From Coriobacteriales bacterium (lineage in GTDB: Bacteria; Actinomycetota; Coriobacteriia; Coriobacteriales; UBA8131): a stretch of 10,902 nucleotides of DNA. Below are positions 1 through 6,114 of the stretch, piece by piece. The stretch lies in assembly GCA_031261765.1 (NCBI GenBank), contig JAISJA010000116.1, forward strand, positions 1-10,902, in the 5' to 3' direction. The notes under the pieces were generated by a model. The model was not told the origin of the DNA. It searched no databases and worked only from the letters and a program-made list of their open reading frames with translations. Position 1 is the first letter of the stretch. Each line of letters begins with the position of its first letter. The position numbers and the translations under genes were made by a program.

Positions 1-20
1 CATGTAAGGCAGGCACAACA

Positions 21-125
21 ATGCAGGTATACAACACGCTAACCAGACTTTCGCCACGTCATTCCGGCGCCCCATTACGTCATTCCGGGCTTGACCCGGA
101 ATCCACGGATTCAACTCGCAGATAG
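21..125 (+). pseudogene. Duplicated cysS 5' fragment running into a repeat
   Basis: An ATG at 21 opens a 34-codon frame. It starts with the CysS N-terminus MQVYNTLTR and then reads through the hairpin element as RHSGAPLRHSGLDPEST before TAG at 123-125. Its stop lies 8 bases before the real cysS ATG. It has the same weak AGG-spacer-ATG context as the full gene. It is most likely a relic of the duplication. A role as a translated leader that passes ribosomes to cysS is possible because of the short gap, but nothing else shows it. A TAA at 5-7 could be the stop of an upstream gene, though its frame cannot be judged from this window. Confidence 0.55.
57..108 (+). repeat. Hairpin element copy A (two units)
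   Basis: One 21-bp left unit begins with GTCATT at 58. It is followed at 79 by the terminal hairpin unit, whose arms ATTCCGGG and CCCGGAAT enclose loop CTTGA. The copy ends in CCACGG at 108. It is the same element type as at 1648, 1868, 4056, 5074 and 7356, all in + orientation. Confidence 0.9.
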
Positions 126-133
126 GTACAGCA

Positions 134-1639
134 ATGCAAGTATATAACACGCTAACCAGGCGCAAAGAGGAGTTCCAACCCATACAAGAAGGCCACATAG
201 GCTTTTATCTGTGCGGGCCCACGGTGTATAACCACATACATATTGGCAACGCGCGCACGTTCATAAGCTTTGACACCATACGTCGCTACCTTATATGGCG
301 CGGCTATGACGTGACCTTCGTGCAGAACCTCACCGACGTTGACGACAAGATAATAAACAAAGCCAACGAGGAAGGCCGCGACGCCCAGGACGTCGCCGCG
401 GAATATTCACAGGCGTTCCAGGACGCCATGCGCGCCCTTAACGTCATGGAGCCCAGCGTACAACCAACGGCCACCGGCGAGATGCAGCCTATGATAGAGC
501 TCATAAGCTGCCTTATAGACGGCGGGCACGCATATGAGGTCGATGGTGACGTGTATTTCTCGGTGAGGTCTTTGAAAGACTACGGCCGCCTGTCAGGACG
601 CGACATAGAGCAATTGCAAAGCGGCGCACGCGTAGAGGTTGACGAACGCAAGCATGACCCGCTTGACTTCGCGTTGTGGAAAGCCGCCAAACCCGGCGAG
701 CCCTCATGGCCGTCTCCATGGGGAGACGGGCGCCCGGGCTGGCATACCGAGTGCTCGGCTATGAGCGCCAAGTACCTGGGGCTTCCGTTTGACATACACG
801 CGGGCGGCAACGACCTCATATTCCCACATCATGAAAACGAGCTTGCCCAGGCGCAGGCGTGCGGGCACAAGGGTTTCGCCAATTACTGGTTGCACGGCGG
901 TATGCTAACTATAAACGAGGAGAAGATGTCCAAAAGCGAGGGCAACTTCCTATTGCTTAAAGACGTCTTGGGCCACGTTCGCCCAGAGGCGCTGCGCTTG
1001 CTCATGCTGCAAACACATTATCGTTCGCAGTTCGACTATTCGGTAGAGCGCCTGCACGAGGCAACTTCTGCGCTCGAGCATATAGAGTCAGCTCTGCAGA
1101 ACATAAGCTGGGCCATAGAGACATCCAACCCAGGCGCAATAGTGAACGACGCGGCATGCGACATTGCGCCTGCTGCTGCATCTGGCGCAAGTGGCGCTAA
1201 AGGCGCTAACGGCGTTAATGGCGTCGAGGAGGCCGTCCCACAATCACGCGGCGAGGTCTTTGCCCAGGCCGCGAAGGCCCGCGAGCGTTTCACGTCCGCG
1301 ATGGATGACGACTTCAACACGCCACAGGCCATAGCGGCGATATACGACCTTATCGGCATTGGTAATAAAGCCGCCGCGGCGGGCGTTGACGCCTGCGAGC
1401 TTGAGGACGTGCTTGGCACGGTAACTGAGCTTCTGGGCGTGCTGGGTGTAGATATAGTCAGCGCGTCGGAGGCGAAGAGCGGCTCTATACCAGCAGAGAT
1501 TGACGTTATGTTGGGCGAGCGCGCTGAGGCGCGTGCGCGCAAGGACTGGGCGCGCGCCGACGAGATACGCGACGAGCTGGACGCCATGGGATACGTTATA
1601 GAGGATACCGCATCCGGCACGCGCGTGGTGCGAAAGTGA
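134..1639 (+). CDS. cysS: Cysteinyl-tRNA synthetase
   Basis: This class I aminoacyl-tRNA synthetase charges tRNA-Cys with cysteine using ATP, in the cytosol. The 501-residue protein shows the family signatures: HIGN at residues 36-39 in the context CGPTVYNHIHIGNARTF, KMSKS at 264-268, and the zinc ligands expected from the E. coli enzyme at C27, C207, H232 and E236 (PHHENE). The C-terminal helical (DALR-type) region follows from about residue 305. The protein is about 40 residues longer than the E. coli enzyme. Much of the excess is an Ala/Gly-rich stretch at about 332-372 containing Gly-X-X triplets. The start at 134 is supported by the family N-terminus MQVYNTLT; only a weak AGG stands upstream. 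The same start is duplicated at position 21. A SpoU-type methyltransferase gene follows, a frequent neighbour of cysS. Confidence 0.97.
   Translation: MQVYNTLTRRKEEFQPIQEGHIGFYLCGPTVYNHIHIGNARTFISFDTIRRYLIWRGYDVTFVQNLTDVDDKIINKANEEGRDAQDVAAEYSQAFQDAMRALNVMEPSVQPTATGEMQPMIELISCLIDGGHAYEVDGDVYFSVRSLKDYGRLSGRDIEQLQSGARVEVDERKHDPLDFALWKAAKPGEPSWPSPWGDGRPGWHTECSAMSAKYLGLPFDIHAGGNDLIFPHHENELAQAQACGHKGFANYWLHGGMLTINEEKMSKSEGNFLLLKDVLGHVRPEALRLLMLQTHYRSQFDYSVERLHEATSALEHIESALQNISWAIETSNPGAIVNDAACDIAPAAASGASGAKGANGVNGVEEAVPQSRGEVFAQAAKARERFTSAMDDDFNTPQAIAAIYDLIGIGNKAAAAGVDACELEDVLGTVTELLGVLGVDIVSASEAKSGSIPAEIDVMLGERAEARARKDWARADEIRDELDAMGYVIEDTASGTRVVRK
1184..1228 (+). repeat. 9-bp tandem repeat inside cysS
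   Basis: Five 9-bp units, each beginning GGCG, run in frame (GGCGCAAGT, GGCGCTAAA, GGCGCTAAC, GGCGTTAAT, GGCGTCGAG). They encode Gly-Ala-Ser, Gly-Ala-Lys, Gly-Ala-Asn, Gly-Val-Asn and Gly-Val-Glu. The stretch lies in a linker before the conserved C-terminal segment DDDFNTPQA and looks like slippage-grown low-complexity sequence. Confidence 0.85.
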
Positions 1640-1647
1640 ATGATACA

Positions 1648-1699
1648 CGTCATTCCGACACCCCTCTACGTCATTCCGGGCTTGACCCGGAATCCACGG
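1648..1699 (+). repeat. Hairpin element copy B (two units)
   Basis: This copy lies in the gap after cysS. A 21-bp unit starts with GTCATT at 1649, and the terminal hairpin unit starts at 1670 with arms ATTCCGGG and CCCGGAAT and ends in CCACGG. It begins 9 bases after the cysS stop, so it is transcribed with cysS and could fold at the 3' end of that message. There is no T-run, so it is not a classical terminator. Confidence 0.9.
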
Positions 1700-1707
1700 C
1701 ATCACCT

Positions 1708-1745
1708 CGTCATTCTGCGAGCACCGTAGGTGCTGCGCAGAATCC
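1708..1745 (+). repeat. Second hairpin core type of the same element family
   Basis: This element shares the outer ends GTCATT and AATCC with its neighbour at 1648-1699 but has a different stem. The outer arms are ATTCTGCG (1712-1719) and CGCAGAAT (1736-1743). The inner arms are AGCACC (1720-1725) and GGTGCT (1729-1734), with loop GTA and one bulged G. It sits directly before the ribosome-binding site of the methyltransferase gene. Confidence 0.85.
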
Positions 1746-1770
1746 CCCTCGTTCAAAGGAGCGGTGACAT

Positions 1771-2439
1771 ATGGCATCTAACTGGCGCAAGCAGTCGCAG
1801 CGACGCGAGCATAACAATAATACATATAGCTATCATTATGCTACGCTGCAAGAGCTTATAGACGTATGCCACTCCGAAATCCCTCTACGTCATTCCGGGC
1901 TTGACCCGGAATCCACGGATGCACGTTGCATACAAGAGCCCGATGCAACCCAGCACAGCTCCATGTCAGGCTCCCTTATCCTGGCCCTTGACCACATAAC
2001 GGACGCCGGTAACTTTGGCGCGATATGCCGCAGCGCCGAGGTGGTGGGCGCTGCCGGCATAGTAGTGCCCAACGCGCGACAGGCGCAGGTGAACGACGGC
2101 GTGTACCGTACGTCTGCAGGCGCCGTAGAACACATTAAGATAGCGCAGGTGTCCAACCTTGTGTCCGCGTTGAACGCGCTTAAGGATAACGGCTTTTGGG
2201 TTTGCGGCGCCACGGAGCACGCGTCGCAGGACATTTGGGAAGCGCCGCTTGAAGGTAAGCTGGTCGTCTGCATGGGGTCCGAGGACACCGGACTCTCACG
2301 CCTTGTGCGCGAGACGTGCGACTTCGAGTTCAAGCTGCCGCAGTACGGTCAGACCGAGAGCCTTAACGTGGCGCAGGCTTGCACCGCCATCCTATACGAA
2401 TGGCGCAGACGCGTTGAGGCGGCGCCTAAGCCACTTTAG
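1771..2439 (+). CDS. SpoU/TrmH-family RNA 2'-O-methyltransferase
   Basis: This SPOUT-class enzyme transfers a methyl group from S-adenosylmethionine to a ribose 2'-OH in tRNA or rRNA. The three SpoU motifs are visible: NFGAICRSAE at residues 81-90 (with N81 and R87), CMGSEDTGLS at 167-176, and LPQYGQTESLNVAQA at 189-203. Position after cysS suggests an RlmB-like 23S rRNA enzyme, but the substrate cannot be told from sequence. The protein is 222 residues and lacks the usual N-terminal L30e-like substrate domain. Instead it has a short basic, Asn-rich N-terminus. Residues 33-49 are encoded by a hairpin element inserted in frame, so part of the region before the catalytic domain is repeat-derived. 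A good AAAGGAG motif 9 bases before ATG supports the start. Confidence 0.88.
   Translation: MASNWRKQSQRREHNNNTYSYHYATLQELIDVCHSEIPLRHSGLDPESTDARCIQEPDATQHSSMSGSLILALDHITDAGNFGAICRSAEVVGAAGIVVPNARQAQVNDGVYRTSAGAVEHIKIAQVSNLVSALNALKDNGFWVCGATEHASQDIWEAPLEGKLVVCMGSEDTGLSRLVRETCDFEFKLPQYGQTESLNVAQACTAILYEWRRRVEAAPKPL
1868..1918 (+). repeat. Hairpin element copy C, inside the methyltransferase gene
   Basis: A degenerate 21-bp unit (start 1868) precedes the terminal hairpin unit (1888-1918). The copy is read in frame as CHSEIPLRHSGLDPEST, residues 33-49 of the methyltransferase. The degenerate unit closely resembles the left unit of copy B, which would read RHSDTPL. A 7-bp dyad, GTTGCAT (1925-1931) and ATGCAAC (1943-1949), follows and may mark the rest of the inserted segment. 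Confidence 0.88.
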
Positions 2440-2569
2440 TCTATGCTCATTGACCCAAGTCAACTTCGCATATCCTAAAATGTCTTATACGCTCGCCACA
2501 ACGCGTCTGCGCGCGCAATTTTGCAGTTTGGCGCCTGACGCCTCATAATCCGCCCTCATTTCATGCGTA

Positions 2570-2632
2570 ATTGCGGGCCGTGTTCACAGGCGTTGCGTAG
2601 CAATGCCGTTAAGCGAACGCGTGACCCGCAAT
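2570..2632 (-). repeat. Long-core palindromic element, degenerate copy
   Basis: This copy lies in the gene-free stretch between the methyltransferase gene and leuA (2440-2702). Outer arms ATTGCGGG (2570-2577) and CCCGCAAT (2625-2632) enclose a core related to the two elements at 7833-8025. It has the opposite orientation to those copies. For this family the strand given is the one on which the AATCC end is read first as ATTG, so it is nominal only. The rest of the stretch shows no gene and no clear terminator. Confidence 0.75.
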
Positions 2633-2687
2633 CTACGATATGGCGTCGTGCTGGATAGGAAGCCTTGTTAGCGCGTTTATCCACGGG

Positions 2688-2696
2688 TGATAGAAT
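2688..2696 (+). promoter_or_regulatory. Probable extended -10 promoter of leuA
   Basis: TGATAGAAT fits an extended -10 element (TG-N-TAGAAT). A TTGTTA at 2665-2670 is too far away (20-bp spacer) to be a convincing -35. The -10 ends only 6 bases before the leuA ATG at 2703, and no Shine-Dalgarno motif is present. Together this suggests that transcription starts at or next to the A of the ATG, giving a leaderless message. Confidence 0.5.
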
Positions 2697-2702
2697 GTAT
2701 AT

Positions 2703-4370
2703 ATGACTCGCAAGATACGTATATTCGACACGACGTTACGCGACGGCGAGCAATCGCCGGGCGCCGCTATGGACACCCAGGAAAAGCTTAAGATCGCGCG
2801 TCAGTTGCTGCGCCTTAACGTGGACGTCATAGAGGCCGGGTTCCCGGCGTCGAGTCCGGGAGACTTCGCAAGCGTGCGGCAGATAGCTACAGAGGTTGGT
2901 GACAAGGCTTCCGTATGTGCCCTAACGCGCGCCGTCGCGTCAGACATACGAAGCGCGGGCGAGGCGTTGGCGGGTGCTGCTAGGCCGCGTATACAAACGG
3001 GCCTTGGCGTAAGCCCGGTGCATCTGCAAGACAAATTGCGTATGAGCGAGGACGATGCGCTGGACTCCGCCGTGAAAGCTATTAAGCTAGCCAAACAATA
3101 TACTAGTGACGTGCAATTCTACGCGGAAGACGCCGGCCGTGCGAACATGGACTTCCTTATGCGCATAGTGAAGGCTGCGATTAGCGCCGGCGCCACGGTG
3201 GTTAACATACCTGACACTACGGGCTTTCTATTGCCTATCCAATTCGGCAAGCGTATTCGCACCATATACGAGAACATAGACGAGATAAACAGCGGTGACG
3301 TCATATTGTCCGTGCATTGTCATAACGACCTTGGGCTCGCGACCGCCCTTAGCCTTGCGGGAATAGCCGCGGGCGCAACAGAGGTTGACTGCACGATAAA
3401 CGGCATAGGCGAGCGCGCCGGCAACGCGGCGTTAGAGGAAGTCGTCGAGGCAATAGCGCTACATGGCGACGAACTAGACGCCCATACCAGCATAAACACG
3501 CAAGAGCTCGTTCGTACGTCCAGGCTCGTATCGCAGATAACCGGCCTGAAAGTCCAACACAATAAGGCCATCGTTGGCCGCAACGCGTTCGCCCATTCAA
3601 GCGGAATACACCAGGACGGCATATTAAAGGAACGCAGTACGTATGAGATAATCGACCCGGCAAGCGTTGGCGCTGGTGCAAGCGAGCTCGTGTTAACGGC
3701 CCGCAGCGGGCGCGCCGCCTTGCGTGACAGGTTGGGTAAACTTGGCTTCACGCTTGACGACGAAACGTTCCAGCGCATAAACGAGCGCTTCTTAGAGATA
3801 GCCGATAAGAAAAGCGAAGTCTACGACGAGGACCTTGAGGCCCTTATGGCAGAATACGACCGCGCGGTAGACGAGCTGTGGACGCTTAAGATACTGCAGG
3901 TGTCATGCGGCACCCCACTTATAGCCACCGCTACCGTCGTGCTAACGGACGCGAACGGCGCAGAGCACAACGCCGTTGCCAGCGGAACCGGCCCGGTAGA
4001 CGCGACATACCGCGCCATACAACAGGTAATAGCCGCAGGCACCGACACGCTTCTACGTCATTCCGGCACACCATTACGTCATTCCGGGCTTGACCCGGAA
4101 TCCACGGAAGGCCTTTCTGCCAGTACAGAAAACGCAACCCACGCCGTAGAAGTCATCCATGACATGGGCGACCTACAGGAGTTCAGCATACAGGCCATAA
4201 CGCGCGGCATAGACGCACTTGGAGAAGTGCTTGTGCGCGTTGCCGATAAGGACGGGCACGTGTTCACTGGCCGCGGCGCCGACGGGGACGTTATAGTAAG
4301 CGCCGCGAAGGCATACATAAACGCACTGAACAGGCTACTACGATACGAAAGCGAGCACGACCATGAATGA
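2703..4370 (+). CDS. leuA: 2-isopropylmalate synthase
   Basis: This enzyme condenses acetyl-CoA with 2-oxoisovalerate to give 2-isopropylmalate, the first committed step of leucine synthesis. The N-terminal TIM-barrel carries DTTLRDGEQSPG (residues 9-20), the metal-binding HCHND motif and the NGIGERAGNAALEEV signature. The C-terminal regulatory (LeuA dimer) domain, which normally binds leucine, starts near residue 400 and ends with GRGADGDVIVSAAKAYINALNRLL. At 555 residues it is longer than most bacterial homologues. Part of the excess is residues 452-468 (RHSGTPLRHSGLDPEST), encoded by a hairpin element. This falls between the first and second structural units of the regulatory domain, before LQEFSIQAITRGIDALGEV. 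No other leu genes are nearby. The stop codon overlaps the next gene by 8 bases. Confidence 0.97.
   Translation: MTRKIRIFDTTLRDGEQSPGAAMDTQEKLKIARQLLRLNVDVIEAGFPASSPGDFASVRQIATEVGDKASVCALTRAVASDIRSAGEALAGAARPRIQTGLGVSPVHLQDKLRMSEDDALDSAVKAIKLAKQYTSDVQFYAEDAGRANMDFLMRIVKAAISAGATVVNIPDTTGFLLPIQFGKRIRTIYENIDEINSGDVILSVHCHNDLGLATALSLAGIAAGATEVDCTINGIGERAGNAALEEVVEAIALHGDELDAHTSINTQELVRTSRLVSQITGLKVQHNKAIVGRNAFAHSSGIHQDGILKERSTYEIIDPASVGAGASELVLTARSGRAALRDRLGKLGFTLDDETFQRINERFLEIADKKSEVYDEDLEALMAEYDRAVDELWTLKILQVSCGTPLIATATVVLTDANGAEHNAVASGTGPVDATYRAIQQVIAAGTDTLLRHSGTPLRHSGLDPESTEGLSASTENATHAVEVIHDMGDLQEFSIQAITRGIDALGEVLVRVADKDGHVFTGRGADGDVIVSAAKAYINALNRLLRYESEHDHE
4056..4107 (+). repeat. Hairpin element copy D, inside leuA
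   Basis: One 21-bp unit (GTCATT at 4057) plus the terminal hairpin unit (GTCATT at 4078, arms ATTCCGGG and CCCGGAAT) lie within leuA. They are translated as RHSGTPLRHSGLDPEST, the same frame as in the methyltransferase gene. The frame stays open on both sides, so the gene appears intact. Confidence 0.95.
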
Positions 4371-5067
4371 CGCAGAAACGCTACTCGCACTACAACAGAT
4401 CGACCTGGATTTCGCGAAGGCAACAGACGACGTTGAGAACCTACCGCAACGTGAACAGATACTGAACGTGCGCAAGAAGCGCGCGGAGGTTGAGGACAAG
4501 GCGACGCAGGTGATAGCGCTTCGCGATAAAGCGAACCACGCCATAACCAAACTACAGACAGAAGAAGAACAGCTGCGCGCGCGCATAGACGAGGAGCAGA
4601 AGAAGGTCGACGAAAGCAGTGACTACAAGAAGACCGAAGCCCTTACGCGCGAGATAGAGGGCCTCGCTAAACAGCTTGAGAAAAACGAGGGCGATATAAT
4701 AGCGCAAATGGAACAGCTTGATAAGATAGATGACGTGAACAAGCGCATAGCAGAGACGGGAGAGAAACTAGAGGCCCGCGAGGCGGAACTTATAGCGCAA
4801 TATAAAGAGCAGGGTGGTGCGCTCCTGGTAAAGAAGAAGAAGCTTGAGAGGCAACGTGACGCGTATGCCAGCCAACTGCAACGGGATATATTGGTAAGAT
4901 ATGAGGCTAGCGTAAAGAACCACGGCGGCATAGGCGTCTCAAAGTTGCATAACGGGCATTGCAGCGCCTGCGGCGTGGAGTTCGCGGCTGGGCAGGTCTC
5001 AGAGCTGCAAGAGGGCCAGGGTATATCGGAATGCCCGCATTGCCACAGGCTTTTGGTAATACAGTAG
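4363..5067 (+). CDS. Coiled-coil C4 zinc-ribbon protein (COG1579 family)
   Basis: This 234-residue protein consists of a long, highly charged helical coiled coil (about residues 5-180) and a C-terminal zinc ribbon. The four zinc ligands are visible as C200-x2-C203 and C224-x2-C227 (CSAC and CPHC). The layout matches COG1579/zf-RING_7 proteins, which in many actinobacteria lie beside an RNase H gene, as here. Their exact role is not settled; a nucleic-acid-linked scaffold function is often supposed. The ATG at 4363 overlaps the last 8 bases of leuA and no strong ribosome-binding site is seen, so translation is probably coupled to leuA. A four-unit hairpin array separates it from rnhA. Confidence 0.9.
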   Translation: MNDAETLLALQQIDLDFAKATDDVENLPQREQILNVRKKRAEVEDKATQVIALRDKANHAITKLQTEEEQLRARIDEEQKKVDESSDYKKTEALTREIEGLAKQLEKNEGDIIAQMEQLDKIDDVNKRIAETGEKLEAREAELIAQYKEQGGALLVKKKKLERQRDAYASQLQRDILVRYEASVKNHGGIGVSKLHNGHCSACGVEFAAGQVSELQEGQGISECPHCHRLLVIQ

Positions 5068-5073
5068 CCACAT

Positions 5074-5163
5074 GTCATTCCGGTAGCCTGTTACGTCATT
5101 GTGGCGTACCGTTACGTCATTGTGGCGCACCATTACGTCATTCCGGGCTTGACCCGGAATCCA
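5074..5163 (+). repeat. Hairpin element copy E with three extra 21-bp units
   Basis: GTCATT recurs at 5074, 5095, 5116 and 5137, an exact 21-bp period. The two middle units read GTCATTGTGGCG. The last unit is the full hairpin with arms ATTCCGGG and CCCGGAAT, followed by CCA. It fills most of the gap between the zinc-ribbon gene and rnhA. It is the longest array of its kind in the window. Confidence 0.92.
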
Positions 5164-5199
5164 TAGGAAGACTGGCAAACGGCACATAGTAAGGAGAAA

Positions 5200-5670
5200 A
5201 TGCAGTACACTTTACACACCGACGGCGGCAGCCGCGGTAACCCGGGCCCAAGTGGCATAGGGTTTACGATAGAACAGATAGACGATACCAACGAAAGCGC
5301 GTCCACCATTATATGCCGTGGAGGCGCCTACATAGGTGAGACGACCAACAACCAAGCTGAATACCGGGCGCTTATATGGGGACTTTCCAACGCGCGGGAA
5401 CTTGGGATAAACGACATCACCATACGCGCGGACAGCGAACTTATGGTACGGCAGATACAAGGCGCGTATCGCGTTAAGAACGCCGGCCTAAAACCGCTGT
5501 TCAACCAGGTTATGCAACTGTTGGACGCGTTTGATACATACGACATAGACCACGTCATGCGTAGCGGCAACAAAGACGCCGACGCTTTGGTGAACGAGGC
5601 TATGGACAAGAAAGACACAGTAGGAGATTTTAAGATAAACGAAGGAGACACATGTACACGCTTACTATAA
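5200..5670 (+). CDS. rnhA: Ribonuclease HI-like protein
   Basis: RNase HI cuts the RNA strand of RNA:DNA hybrids and so removes R-loops and primers. The 156-residue protein begins with the canonical TDGGSRGNPGP motif (D8). It has the other metal-binding acids in NNQAEYRAL (E54), RADSELMVRQI (D78) and NKDADALVNEA (D128), so the active site looks complete. Its length is typical of a stand-alone RNase HI. AAGGAG at 5191-5196 precedes the ATG with a short spacer. The upstream COG1579 gene is a recurring partner in actinobacteria. The 3' end overlaps queD by 19 bases in another frame. Confidence 0.93.
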   Translation: MQYTLHTDGGSRGNPGPSGIGFTIEQIDDTNESASTIICRGGAYIGETTNNQAEYRALIWGLSNARELGINDITIRADSELMVRQIQGAYRVKNAGLKPLFNQVMQLLDAFDTYDIDHVMRSGNKDADALVNEAMDKKDTVGDFKINEGDTCTRLL

Positions 5671-6020
5671 AAGACCATTTCGACGCGGCCCACGCGCTTG
5701 TGGGATACCCCGGACAGTGCAAGGACCTGCACGGCCATACATGGCAGATAGAGGTTAGCATAAGCGGAACAGAGCTTGACGACATAGGCATACTGTATGA
5801 CTTCAAAACGTTGAAAAACGATCTAGCTAGCATACTAGTACAATATGACCACAAATACCTTAACGAGGTCCCGCCGTTCGACAACATGAACGCGACCGCG
5901 GAGAACCTGTCACGCGTCATATATGAGCAAATGGAGAAACGCCTACCTGACGGCATTTCGCTGGAAGAAGTCGTGGTTTGGGAGTCTCCGATAGCCAAGC
6001 TGGTCTATACTAAAGAGTAA
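5652..6020 (+). CDS. queD: 6-carboxytetrahydropterin synthase
   Basis: QueD converts 7,8-dihydroneopterin triphosphate to 6-carboxy-5,6,7,8-tetrahydropterin, the first dedicated step towards preQ0 and queuosine in tRNA. The 122-residue protein has zinc-binding His residues in FDAAHAL (H14) and HGH (H27, H29). The C-x3-HGH spacing (C23) is typical of QueD. It also has the catalytic pair in YDHKYLN (D66, H67), NATAENLS, and the late pterin-binding Glu in WESPIAKLVYT (E111). GAAGGAGA (5640-5647) precedes the ATG, inside the end of rnhA, so the two genes are probably cotranscribed. No queC, queE or queF lies in the window. A pyruvoyl-tetrahydropterin synthase role is the less likely alternative. 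Eight of nine Ile codons are ATA. Confidence 0.93.
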   Translation: MYTLTIKDHFDAAHALVGYPGQCKDLHGHTWQIEVSISGTELDDIGILYDFKTLKNDLASILVQYDHKYLNEVPPFDNMNATAENLSRVIYEQMEKRLPDGISLEEVVVWESPIAKLVYTKE

Positions 6021-6114
6021 AGATTGGTCGCCGCGGTTGCGGTTTACGGGTTGTGCGCAGCCTGACACGCGCACGATGGCGCCGCGGCATATATGTGGGA
6101 GGAGTGGCAGCGTA

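Larger units (their letters stand above)
11..159 (+). repeat. Direct repeat of the cysS start flanking a hairpin element
   Basis: Positions 11-46 and 124-159 are two copies, 113 bp apart, of the cysS translation start with its weak AGG ribosome-binding motif. They match at 32 of 36 positions. The two differences inside the coding part (CAG/CAA and TAC/TAT) are synonymous. A hairpin element (57-108) lies between the copies. The simplest reading is a duplication linked to arrival of the element, followed by some divergence. The copy at 134 leads into the full gene. Confidence 0.8.

Noticed and set aside
1648..1745. Intrinsic terminators formed by the hairpin elements
   Set aside because: The stems are strong but no T-run follows on the + strand, and identical copies lie inside open genes, so termination cannot be their general function.
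1036..1777. Long open frames on the opposite strand of cysS and leuA
   Set aside because: They lie antisense to clearly conserved proteins, have Ser/Ala/Arg-rich low-information translations and are explained by GC-rich codon structure.
5074..5163. A CRISPR-like array of regularly spaced repeats
   Set aside because: Units directly abut at a 21-bp period with no unique spacers, the last unit is a hairpin shared with other loci, and no cas genes are present.
6037..6114. Earlier ATG start for coaBC
   Set aside because: It has no ribosome-binding site and the extra 26 residues match no part of the family; the ATG at 6115 has a strong site.
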